Source: Oscillospiraceae bacterium
Lineage (GTDB): Bacteria > Bacillota_A > Clostridia > Oscillospirales > Oscillospiraceae
Length of the DNA: 11,271 bases
NCBI GenBank assembly: GCA_017459865.1
Contig: JAFUCD010000033.1
Coordinates: 1-11,271, forward strand
Reading direction: 5' to 3'
Shown: positions 1 to 5,888 of the stretch, piece by piece
Layout: each line of letters starts with the position of its first letter
Numbering within the stretch: the stretch's first letter is position 1
Position numbers and translations under genes: made by a program
Notes under the pieces: model-generated
Database searches by the model: none
What the model was told of the DNA's origin: nothing
The model's input: only the letters and a program-made list of their open reading frames with translations

Positions 1-1863
1 GAAGCCCTCGCGCACCGCCGCGCTGCGCTTGACCACGAAGTCCTCGATCCACGCGCCGTCCGCGCCCTTGCAGCGGGCATAGATCCACACGTCGCTCATG
101 TCCGTATCCCGGCCGATGAACCGGATCGTTTCGTCGGCGTCATAGGCCTGCCAGTCGATGGCCTTCGTTCCGTCGAGCAGCACGTGCACCTCGGGGGAGG
201 CGCCGAAGCCGTCAAAGCGCAGGAAGCTGTCCCAGCTGTCGCGCAGGTAGAACCCTTCCGTCGTCCACGGCGTGGTGTTCACAGCGGCAAAGACGCTGCC
301 CTGGTTCTGGTCATAGTACACGCGCAGCTCGGAGTCTTTCGGCGCGCGCTCGCCTTCGAACTGGACGGTGATGTAGTACCGGTCGCGCGGCGAGCCATCG
401 CTCCAGGTCTTGTTCAGCTGCAGGAGATACTGCGGCTCGTCCGGAACGGGGATATCGACGTCGCTTCCGTCCTCGGCAAGAGACGCCGCGATCCATTCCA
501 CGACGGCGGCTTCCGGCCATGTGACGAGCACGGACTTCGTGCCCTCGGAGACGCGGATGCGCCAGCGCTCGGCCTGCACGATCATGTCCTCCGGCGCGAC
601 CGTCGCGGGCGGCTTGACCTCGCCCTCGCCCCAGAAGCGGCACTCGATCACGATCGGCTTGTCTTCGGTCCCGTCGAACTGGTCAAAGGCATAGTCCTCC
701 TTCGTCCAGAAGATGGTGAGCTCCACGCCGGTATCGCGCACAGGCGTGAAGGACAGCACGCCGTTTTCATAGGTGAAGCCCGCCTGCACCGCCTTTCCGG
801 CGCGCACGACGATGTCATCGAACCAGTCACCGTCGGCAAGCTGATACCGCGCACGGATGCTGATCTCCCGTGTGCCGGACTCGTCCGCGTCGCGGAAGGC
901 GATCTCACCCTCGGAATACCACGCGTCCCAGTCAAGGCCGCGCGTCTCGTCCAGCAGGAGCTGAACTTCGGTGATCGAGCCGTCGGGCGCATAGGTGATC
1001 TCGCCGTCCCAGCCTTCCATCAGATAGTGCGCCGCATCAGCCTGCGGCTGCGCTCCGACGCCCGCAAAGACGCTGCCGCGATTCTGGTCATAGAACACGC
1101 GCAGCAGCGCGTCATGCTCGATCCAGTCCGGCTCGAAGTTGAAATCCAGATGGTAGAAGGTCTTTGCCTCGCCGTTTTCCCACGTCTGATCGAGCGGGAG
1201 GGTGTAGCTGCTGCCGTCCGGCAGCGGCGCATTGCCCCACTGTCCGTCCGGGCCGAGACCGTCGCCGCTGATCGACTCCATGCGCTTGTCCGCGTCCCAC
1301 GTGAAGGTGACGGATGCCGTGTCGATCGGCACGCGGAAGCGCGCCATTTCCCCGACTACGATCTGATCTGCCGCGGGAACGTCCGCCGGGAGATTCACGG
1401 TGCCGTTCCACGAACCGACCTCCACAATGACCGGCTTCTCGTCTGTCCCATGGAAGGACTTCAACAGATATTCCGACTCCGACCAGCAGACATCGAGCTC
1501 GATGTCGCCCTCGGGCTGCACGAAGGAGAGCACATTCCCGTCGAGCGAGAAGCCGTCCCGCACGACGGCGCCGTTTTCCACGACCGGCCCGTCAAACCAT
1601 TCGCCGTTCGGCCCGCCGAACCGCGCGATGACATAGAGCGCGGGATTATCAACGACGTCCGGCGTCCGGAACGCCGTGGTTCCGGCGTCATACTGCTCCC
1701 AGTCCAGCGCCTTGGACGTGTCCAGCAGCAGCTTTACCGTCTCACCGACGACATGCTCCGCGTCCGCCGAATCGGCCAGAAAGTCCTCGGCCGTGTCGGC
1801 GGGCGTATCGTTTCCGGCGGCGTGAAAGACCACGCCGCGGTTCGCGTCGTAGTGGACGCGCGT
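1..1863 (-). repeat. Tandem protein-coding repeats of about 255 codons
   Basis: Three copies lie within the secreted protein gene. Unit 1 covers about residues 31-283 (nt 1863-1105), unit 2 about 284-542 (nt 1104-328), and unit 3 starts at about 543 (nt 327) and is cut by the window edge. The anchor motif in each is R-V-[HFY]-Y-D-x-N-x-G-x-V-F. Spacing between anchors is 253 and then 259 residues. The copies are clearly diverged in protein and DNA sequence, so this is an old duplication rather than a recent expansion. Confidence 0.8.
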
Positions 1864-1953
1864 TCGGCCTGTGTCTGCCGCCAGCGCCGAAAACGGCAGC
1901 AGAGACAGAATCATGCACAGGCAAAGCAGGGTCGCAAGAGAACGTTTTTTCAT
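1..1953 (-). CDS. Large secreted repeat protein, C-terminus beyond window
   Basis: An uninterrupted minus-strand frame runs from the ATG at 1953 to the left edge: 651 codons and no stop. The first 26 residues are a clear Sec signal peptide: KKR, a hydrophobic stretch rich in Leu, Cys and Met, then an ALA-A cleavage site. The mature part is built of similar units of about 255 residues. The motif RVxYDxNxGxVF recurs at residues 32, 285 and 544, and LLLD...LDW..Y follows each time. Units 1 and 2 also share a GxVLSF segment, an FxGTxxKPxxxE segment and a TWxxG segment near their ends. The start is supported by TGAGGTG about 8 bases upstream. No catalytic motif, LPXTG anchor or S-layer domain is visible, but the C-terminus is missing. 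The domain family is not recognised. An extracellular adhesin-like or surface structural protein is an inference from the signal peptide and repeats. Confidence 0.85.
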   Translation of the reverse strand, partial: MKKRSLATLLCLCMILSLLPFSALAADTGRTRVHYDANRGVVFHAAGNDTPADTAEDFLADSADAEHVVGETVKLLLDTSKALDWEQYDAGTTAFRTPDVVDNPALYVIARFGGPNGEWFDGPVVENGAVVRDGFSLDGNVLSFVQPEGDIELDVCWSESEYLLKSFHGTDEKPVIVEVGSWNGTVNLPADVPAADQIVVGEMARFRVPIDTASVTFTWDADKRMESISGDGLGPDGQWGNAPLPDGSSYTLPLDQTWENGEAKTFYHLDFNFEPDWIEHDALLRVFYDQNRGSVFAGVGAQPQADAAHYLMEGWDGEITYAPDGSITEVQLLLDETRGLDWDAWYSEGEIAFRDADESGTREISIRARYQLADGDWFDDIVVRAGKAVQAGFTYENGVLSFTPVRDTGVELTIFWTKEDYAFDQFDGTEDKPIVIECRFWGEGEVKPPATVAPEDMIVQAERWRIRVSEGTKSVLVTWPEAAVVEWIAASLAEDGSDVDIPVPDEPQYLLQLNKTWSDGSPRDRYYITVQFEGERAPKDSELRVYYDQNQGSVFAAVNTTPWTTEGFYLRDSWDSFLRFDGFGASPEVHVLLDGTKAIDWQAYDADETIRFIGRDTDMSDVWIYARCKGADGAWIEDFVVKRSAAVREGF

Positions 1954-2043
1954 GCGTTGCACCTCATTATTATAGTACCGCGTTGCGCACGGCAGGCACG
2001 CGTGGGCCGCTTTCCTCTCTCTTAACATCATCATATCATAACT

Positions 2044-2072
2044 ATTAGAAAATGAACAGTATAATTTTACAA
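2044..2072 (-). promoter_or_regulatory. Candidate sigma-A promoter of the secreted repeat protein
   Basis: On the minus strand, TTGTAA (2067-2072, -35, 4 of 6 consensus) and TCTAAT (2044-2049, -10, 5 of 6) are separated by 17 bp in an AT-rich patch. This predicts a start near 2037 and a leader of about 84 nt. TGAACA inside the spacer (2053-2058) pairs in inverted orientation with TGTTCA at 2093-2098, so the promoter may be regulated. The boxes are imperfect. Confidence 0.45.
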
Positions 2073-2077
2073 TGTTT

Positions 2078-2093
2078 ATTTTTCTAGAAAAAT
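2078..2093. repeat. 16-bp perfect palindrome upstream of the secreted protein gene
   Basis: ATTTTTCTAGAAAAAT is a perfect palindrome with no loop. It lies just upstream of the probable -35 box of the minus-strand gene. Its lack of a loop argues against a terminator and for a dimeric regulator site. The AT-rich setting makes chance occurrence possible. Confidence 0.4.
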
Positions 2094-2267
2094 GTTCAAA
2101 AGCAGCGGCGATCGTCCCCCATGACGCGGTGCGGGCAGTAAATGCAAACAGCAGCAAGCCATTCTGAAGGGAGGTGATAGCAATTTATCGTCGGCGCGCG
2201 GCAGATTGATGGGGTCTCTTCCATCCAGGAAGCCGTTGAATCCAGACAATAATGGTGAGAAACGAGG

Positions 2268-2299
2268 GCAGGGTGCGACGCTACTCGCACCCTGCTTTT
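2268..2299 (+). terminator. Rho-independent terminator at the element's left end
   Basis: GCAGGGTGCGA (2268-2278) and TCGCACCCTGC (2285-2295) form an 11-bp perfect stem with a 6-base loop (CGCTAC), followed by TTTT. The U-tract orientation implies plus-strand transcription from the left, yet no gene precedes it on that strand. It may shield the element from outside transcription or end a short untranslated RNA. Confidence 0.7.
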
Positions 2300-2326
2300 C
2301 AAGGTGTCTGTCACCGTAGCAAGCAG

Positions 2327-2390
2327 GGAAAAAGACTAGCTTTTTCCGCCCGCCGCCGAGGGGACGGCGGATTTTGGGGCACATCCCCAA
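2327..2390. repeat. Cluster of three adjacent hairpins, possible oriT or end structure
   Basis: Three perfect inverted repeats follow one another. GGAAAAAG / CTTTTTCC (2327-2334 and 2340-2347) has loop ACTAG. CCGCCG / CGGCGG (2353-2358 and 2365-2370) has loop AGGGGA. TTGGGG / CCCCAA (2374-2379 and 2385-2390) has loop CACAT. Such clusters next to mobilization genes often mark transfer origins or recombination ends. No nick site can be assigned from sequence alone. Confidence 0.45.
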
Positions 2391-2429
2391 TCCCCTTGAA
2401 GCATAGAATGTATGAATTCGGAGATGCTA

Positions 2430-2458
2430 TTGACATTATCATGGTATACCGTTATAAT
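2430..2458 (+). promoter_or_regulatory. Consensus sigma-A promoter of the XRE regulator
   Basis: TTGACA (2430-2435) and TATAAT (2453-2458) both match consensus perfectly, with a 17-bp spacer. Transcription would start near 2465, about 20 nt before the GTG start of the regulator. A promoter this strong is expected to need repression. Confidence 0.9.
2435..2458. promoter_or_regulatory. 24-bp dyad operator in the promoter spacer
   Basis: A palindrome centred between the -35 and -10 boxes matches its own reverse complement at 20 of 24 positions: ATTAT, then core GGTATACC (2443-2450), then ATAAT, with single matching bases between. It covers the whole spacer and the -10, so a bound dimer would block RNA polymerase. 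The XRE-type protein encoded immediately downstream is the likely ligand (inference). Confidence 0.65.
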
Positions 2459-2484
2459 TCGGTCGGAAAGGCAGGTGATCCTTC

Positions 2485-3054
2485 GTGACGATTTCTGAAA
2501 TCATGCAGTCGCAGAACATGTCCCAATACCGGCTTGCCAAGGACAGCGGCATTCCGTATATGACGCTCAACGATATCTGCAGCGGAAAAACGCGGCTGGA
2601 GAAGTGCAGCGCCGAGACGGTGTATCGTCTCTCCTCCGCCCTGCACGTCAGCATGGAGGACCTGCTGAAGGAATATCTGGAGCCCAGACCGAGCTTTGAG
2701 CTGTTCAAGAGCAACGTCTGCCATCGGCTCAAAGAACTGGGCGACATTGACTTTCTGATCCGCACGATCAAAAGCGGCGAGGTCATGACGTATTACCGCC
2801 GGAAGTGGTATCCGGAGTGTCTGTATCTGCTGGCGATGGTGGACTATATCAGCCGGGAGAACGAGGTGCCGCTGTGCGAGGACTATCAGCCCCTGCGGAG
2901 CATGAAGCTGCGCGAGGTGCTCTATCCGGCAGGCGTTTTGGCGGCGTCCGCTGTTGCCAAAAGCGATGCGCCGAAGCAGCAGGCGCTTAGGGATGCGATC
3001 CCCGAATTCATGCGATTCAACATCGTAGAAAGCGAGGTTCGAAATGTCAACTGA
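2485..3054 (+). CDS. XRE-family helix-turn-helix regulator of the mobile element
   Basis: This 189-residue protein begins with a Cro/C1-type helix-turn-helix domain (about residues 1-61): SEIMQSQNMSQYRLAKDSG, then IPYMTLNDICSGKTRLEKC, then SAETVYRLSSALHVSMEDLL. The remaining 125 residues form a separate domain of unknown function containing FKSNVCHRLKELGDIDF and YYRRKWYPECLYLLAM. The start is the GTG at 2485, with AGGTGA about 6 bases upstream; the first ATG in frame is internal to the helix-turn-helix. A consensus promoter with a palindrome in its spacer lies directly upstream and a hairpin terminator directly downstream, so it is a one-gene unit, probably autoregulated. As far as I recall, proteins of this architecture are also found as partners of AbiEii-like nucleotidyltransferase toxins, but no such toxin is next to it here. 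The role as element regulator is inferred. Confidence 0.85.
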   Translation: MTISEIMQSQNMSQYRLAKDSGIPYMTLNDICSGKTRLEKCSAETVYRLSSALHVSMEDLLKEYLEPRPSFELFKSNVCHRLKELGDIDFLIRTIKSGEVMTYYRRKWYPECLYLLAMVDYISRENEVPLCEDYQPLRSMKLREVLYPAGVLAASAVAKSDAPKQQALRDAIPEFMRFNIVESEVRNVN

Positions 3055-3082
3055 AAATACAATCACAAATCTATATCGCTGC

Positions 3083-3115
3083 AAAGACCGACAGTTATCA
3101 CGCTGTCGGTCTTTT
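3083..3115 (+). terminator. Terminator-like hairpin between regulator and mob operon
   Basis: AAAGACCGACAG (3083-3094) and CTGTCGGTCTTT (3103-3114) form a 12-bp perfect stem with an 8-base loop, followed by only a short T-tract (to 3115) and then GCTGTTTT. It lies 28 bases after the regulator stop and 17 bases before the mob start codon. No separate promoter is obvious after it, so it could attenuate read-through into the mob operon. Its position just before a MobC/relaxase pair also fits an oriT inverted repeat. Confidence 0.65.
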
Positions 3116-3132
3116 GCTGTTTTAGGAGGAAA

Positions 3133-3444
3133 ATGAAAAGCACACAAATCAATTTCACGGTCTCGGCTGCAGAAAAGCAGCGGATCGCAAAGCTCGCAAA
3201 ATCCTGTGGGTTGAAGCAGGGTGAGTATCTTCGGCAGCGCGCCCTCGGCTATGAGCCGAGGGCGTTTCCGCTTCCGGAGCAGTTTTGGTCGCTCCATGAC
3301 GACCTGCTCCGCCTGCTGAAAAAGCCAATGTCCCCGGAGCTGGAGGCAGAGGTGGAAAGCACACTGAACCGATTTCGCGCGACCTTCTTCTCTCCCGGCG
3401 TTCAGAGCCCGGAGGAGATCCGCTTAGAGCTGTCGGAGATGTGA
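3133..3444 (+). CDS. mobC: MobC-like relaxosome accessory protein
   Basis: This 103-residue protein starts with a segment typical of ribbon-helix-helix mobilization proteins. A beta strand (STQINFTVSAAEKQRI) is followed by helices ending in the pattern GLKQGEYLRQRALGYEP (about residues 26-42), as in MobC proteins, where GLSxSEYLRxxALG is common. The C-terminal half is helical and acidic. Such proteins bind oriT and help the relaxase open the DNA. The gene lies immediately before the relaxase, with only 2 bases between its stop and the preferred relaxase ATG, so the two are translationally coupled. TAGGAGGAAA directly before the ATG is a strong ribosome site. The family call rests on pattern and context. 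Confidence 0.75.
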   Translation: MKSTQINFTVSAAEKQRIAKLAKSCGLKQGEYLRQRALGYEPRAFPLPEQFWSLHDDLLRLLKKPMSPELEAEVESTLNRFRATFFSPGVQSPEEIRLELSEM

Positions 3445-3446
3445 GC

Positions 3447-4826
3447 ATGGCGACCACAGGCTTTTGGCCAGTGAAAGGCCGGCTCAAGGATGTTCTTGAC
3501 TATGCAGAGAATCCGGACAAGACCATCGACCATCAGTATCTGGATGACGATCTGGCGCAGGCGCTGCGCTATGTCGAGGACCCGGAGAAAACCGATCAGC
3601 AGATGTACGTCTCCGCCATCAACTGCCGCGTAGAAGAAGCCTATGCCCAAATGCAGGAGACCAAACGTCGATACGGCAAGGAAGGGCGAAACGTCGCCTA
3701 TCACGGTTATCAGAGCTTCCGACCCGGAGAGGTCACACCGGAGGAATGTCATCAGATCGGTTTGGAGACAGCGCGGGAGATGTGGGGAGACTATGAGGTG
3801 GTCGTCACGACACACCTCAACACAGATTCTCTGCACAACCACTTCGTCGTGAACTCCGTTTCCTGCAAGACCGGGCTGAAATACCACAACCACAGGAAGA
3901 ATCACTACCGCCTGCGGGAGATCTCCGACAACATCTGCGTGGAGCATGGCCTTTCCGTCCTTCAGAACGCCCGCTTCTACGGCGGGGAGAAAGGTGCCTA
4001 TTGGGTGCACAAGAGCGGCAGACGCACCCACCGGGACATCCTCAAGGAGGACATCGAATACTGCCTTTCGATTGCAGGCACCTGGGAGCAATTCGAACAA
4101 CAGCTTCGAGGTCTCGGATACGCCATCGACTGGCAGCGGTTCTCCGTGAAAGCAAAGGATTGGGAGCGCGCCGTCCGACTGGATCGGATGGGCTATTCCA
4201 AAGAGAATATCCAGCAGCGTCTGCGCACGAATCTGAATTCTGTCGGTTTTCTGAACAGATGGAACAGCAACCTGCCGTACCGTCCGAAAGGCTTTCCGCT
4301 GCTGAGCATCGAACAGCGGATTGGTTTTGAGATCACACACTGCAAACGCGCGGAAGTTGTGGTGATCGACGTGATCTTCTTTGCCGTGCGTGCACTGCTT
4401 GGTCTGGTACAGGACCCGGAGGCGCAGAAGCAGAAAGTGCGTCCGCTCTCGCCCTCGGTGCGCATGGAGCTGGCGAAGCTGGATCAGATCGACCGGGAAA
4501 CGCGGCTGCTCGGAAAATACAATATCCATACAGACGTGGACCTCCACCGTTTCATGGATGACACAAAAGAACAGATCGCCCTGCTGGAGCACGACCGGCA
4601 GGGCTTTCGTAATCAACTCCGCAGACCGAAATCTCCAGAGGCAGAAAAGGAGATCAAAGCCAAGCGGGATGCCTGCACCGAAAAGCTCAAGCCTTTGCGT
4701 GAAGAGCTCCGGTGCGCGGAAAACATTTTGAAGCGCAGCGAAAAGCTGTATGAAATCCTGCTCGCGGAACGGGAGGCTGAAAAACAAGCCCTCCAGCGCG
4801 AGCGCAACAGAGAAAGGACTCGTTAA
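3447..4826 (+). CDS. MobA/VirD2-type relaxase
   Basis: This 459-residue protein should nick one strand at oriT and pilot it into the recipient. An N-terminal segment (VKGRLKDVLDYAENPDKT) holds Tyr19, the likely motif I nucleophile. The metal-binding motif is unmistakable: THLNTDSLHNHFVVNSVS has His123, His130 and His132, the three-histidine signature of MobP-like relaxases. The nuclease domain covers about residues 1-200. The C-terminal third (about 330-459) is charged and probably coiled-coil. I chose the ATG at 3447, since GGAG at 3435-3438 is well spaced for it; an in-frame GTG at 3441 overlaps the mobC stop but has poor spacing. The length is normal and no frameshift is visible. It is followed after 3 bases by the parB-like gene in the same operon. 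Confidence 0.92.
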   Translation: MATTGFWPVKGRLKDVLDYAENPDKTIDHQYLDDDLAQALRYVEDPEKTDQQMYVSAINCRVEEAYAQMQETKRRYGKEGRNVAYHGYQSFRPGEVTPEECHQIGLETAREMWGDYEVVVTTHLNTDSLHNHFVVNSVSCKTGLKYHNHRKNHYRLREISDNICVEHGLSVLQNARFYGGEKGAYWVHKSGRRTHRDILKEDIEYCLSIAGTWEQFEQQLRGLGYAIDWQRFSVKAKDWERAVRLDRMGYSKENIQQRLRTNLNSVGFLNRWNSNLPYRPKGFPLLSIEQRIGFEITHCKRAEVVVIDVIFFAVRALLGLVQDPEAQKQKVRPLSPSVRMELAKLDQIDRETRLLGKYNIHTDVDLHRFMDDTKEQIALLEHDRQGFRNQLRRPKSPEAEKEIKAKRDACTEKLKPLREELRCAENILKRSEKLYEILLAEREAEKQALQRERNRERTR

Positions 4827-4829
4827 ATC

Positions 4830-5657
4830 ATGAATACACCAAAAACCATCCACATTGCAAATCTGCACCCGTTTGAGGGGCATCCGTATCAGGTGCGGGA
4901 CGACGCGGAAATGGACGCCCTCGTGGAGAGCATCCGGGAGCACGGTATTCTCACCCCGCTGATCGTCCGGCCATTGGAAGGAACCGAAAATGAATATGAA
5001 ATCATCTCCGGCCACCGGAGGCTCCACGCAGCGCAGAAGGCAGGAATCTCTGAGGTTCCTGCCTTTGTCCATGCCGTCAGCCGGGACGAGGCTGCCATTC
5101 AGTTGGTGGACAGCAATCTTCACCGAGAGCACATCCTTCCAAGTGAAAAGGCGTTTGCCTATAAGCTGAAAATCGTTGCGCTGAACCATCGCGGTCAAAC
5201 TTGTGGACAAGTTGGCCACAAGTCCAGAGACGGTATTTCCGACACAGATAGTGGCAGACAGGTACAGCGTTACATCCGCCTGACCCATCTGCTTCCAGGT
5301 CTGCTGACACTTGTGGACGAAGGCCGCGTCGCTTTCACCGTCGGCGTGGAGCTGTCGTATCTCTCCCACGACGAGCAGTGCGATCTGCTGGACGCCATTT
5401 CCTACGCGGACTGCACGCCGTCGATCCCGCAGGCGCAGGAGATGCGGCGGCTGAGCCAGAGCGGAACGCTTTACCCGGAAACCATGACCGCAATGCTGTC
5501 ACAGCCGAAACCGAACCAGAAAGAGCGCATCAGCTTCAAAACGGAGGAGCTTCGCAAGTTCTTCCCGAGGGACTCCTCGCCGGAGAAAATGCAGGAGATC
5601 ATCTTGAAGCTGCTTGCCGACTACGACCGAAACCGCCGCAGGGCGTATGAACGATAA
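4830..5657 (+). CDS. ParB/Spo0J-family protein without a ParA partner
   Basis: This 275-residue protein has the ParB N-terminal (nucleotide-binding) domain at about residues 5-110. Residues 58-68 read IISGHRRLHAA, the GxRR box known to bind CTP in ParB, and residues 92-108 (LVDSNLHREHILPSEKA) match the second ParB box. A KorB/ParB-like helix-turn-helix region follows (about 142-200, GRQVQRYIRLTHLLPGLL onward). The C-terminus (about 220-275) is charged. The gene starts 3 bases after the relaxase stop, so it is in the mob operon. No ParA-type ATPase is encoded nearby. In integrative elements such proteins may act in transcriptional control, transfer, or stability of the excised circle rather than in classical segregation. 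That role is inference; the family call is firm. Confidence 0.9.
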   Translation: MNTPKTIHIANLHPFEGHPYQVRDDAEMDALVESIREHGILTPLIVRPLEGTENEYEIISGHRRLHAAQKAGISEVPAFVHAVSRDEAAIQLVDSNLHREHILPSEKAFAYKLKIVALNHRGQTCGQVGHKSRDGISDTDSGRQVQRYIRLTHLLPGLLTLVDEGRVAFTVGVELSYLSHDEQCDLLDAISYADCTPSIPQAQEMRRLSQSGTLYPETMTAMLSQPKPNQKERISFKTEELRKFFPRDSSPEKMQEIILKLLADYDRNRRRAYER

Positions 5658-5684
5658 TTCGCACATTGGAAAAGGAGAAAAAGA

Positions 5685-5888
5685 ATGCTTACAATGAAAC
5701 AAGGATATACGCCTGCGCATTATTTCGCGGCGCTGAAGCTGCTGGAGCAGCTGTGCTGGGATCGGAAGATCTCGCCGCAGATGTTCCGGGATATTTTGAA
5801 TGACTACGCCGAAATCGTAGATTTATCGAAGTTCTCCATCCCGGAGGACAACGCGATTCGAAAGGGGGAGGAGAACCATGAACTCTGA
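5685..5888 (+). CDS. Small protein coupled to the recombinase
   Basis: This 67-residue, mainly helical protein contains YFAALKLLEQLCWDRKISP followed by QMFRDILNDYAEIVDLSKF. The LLEQLxxxxxIS...F pattern resembles short SHOCT-like helical pairs, but I do not recognise a family with certainty. The ribosome site AAAGGAG lies about 7 bases before the ATG at 5685. Its 3' end overlaps the recombinase start by 11 bases (5878-5888), so the two are translationally coupled. This placement makes it a candidate recombinase partner, for example a directionality factor needed for excision, but nothing in its sequence proves this. Confidence 0.75.
   Translation: MLTMKQGYTPAHYFAALKLLEQLCWDRKISPQMFRDILNDYAEIVDLSKFSIPEDNAIRKGEENHEL

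Larger units (their letters stand above)
2100..2429. other. Non-coding, hairpin-rich left end of the element
   Basis: No credible gene is seen here; the open frames cross terminator and hairpin structures. The stretch holds a strong Shine-Dalgarno-like GAAGGGAGGTGA at 2166-2177 without a proper gene after it, a terminator at 2268-2299, and three further hairpins between 2327 and 2390. It probably contains the left attachment site, and possibly oriT or a short regulatory RNA. These assignments are inferred from position only. Confidence 0.4.

Noticed and set aside
1969..1974. TATAAT on the minus strand just before the secreted protein gene
   Set aside because: Transcription would begin inside the ribosome site about 9 bases before the ATG; the boxes at 2044-2072 fit better.
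184..2025. 613-codon plus-strand open frame
   Set aside because: It is antisense to the signal-peptide-bearing repeat protein, lacks a ribosome site and reads as Arg/Ala/Val-rich shadow sequence; the minus strand shows true repeats.
2252..2488. 78-codon plus-strand frame at the element's left end
   Set aside because: It crosses a terminator, three hairpins and the consensus promoter, which would be odd for a real gene.
2452..3297. 281-codon minus-strand open frame
   Set aside because: It covers the XRE gene, a terminator and mobC in antisense; no independent support.
3402..5369. 655-codon minus-strand open frame
   Set aside because: It is antisense to two clear genes (relaxase and ParB-like) and has no recognisable domain; long shadows are common in GC-rich DNA.
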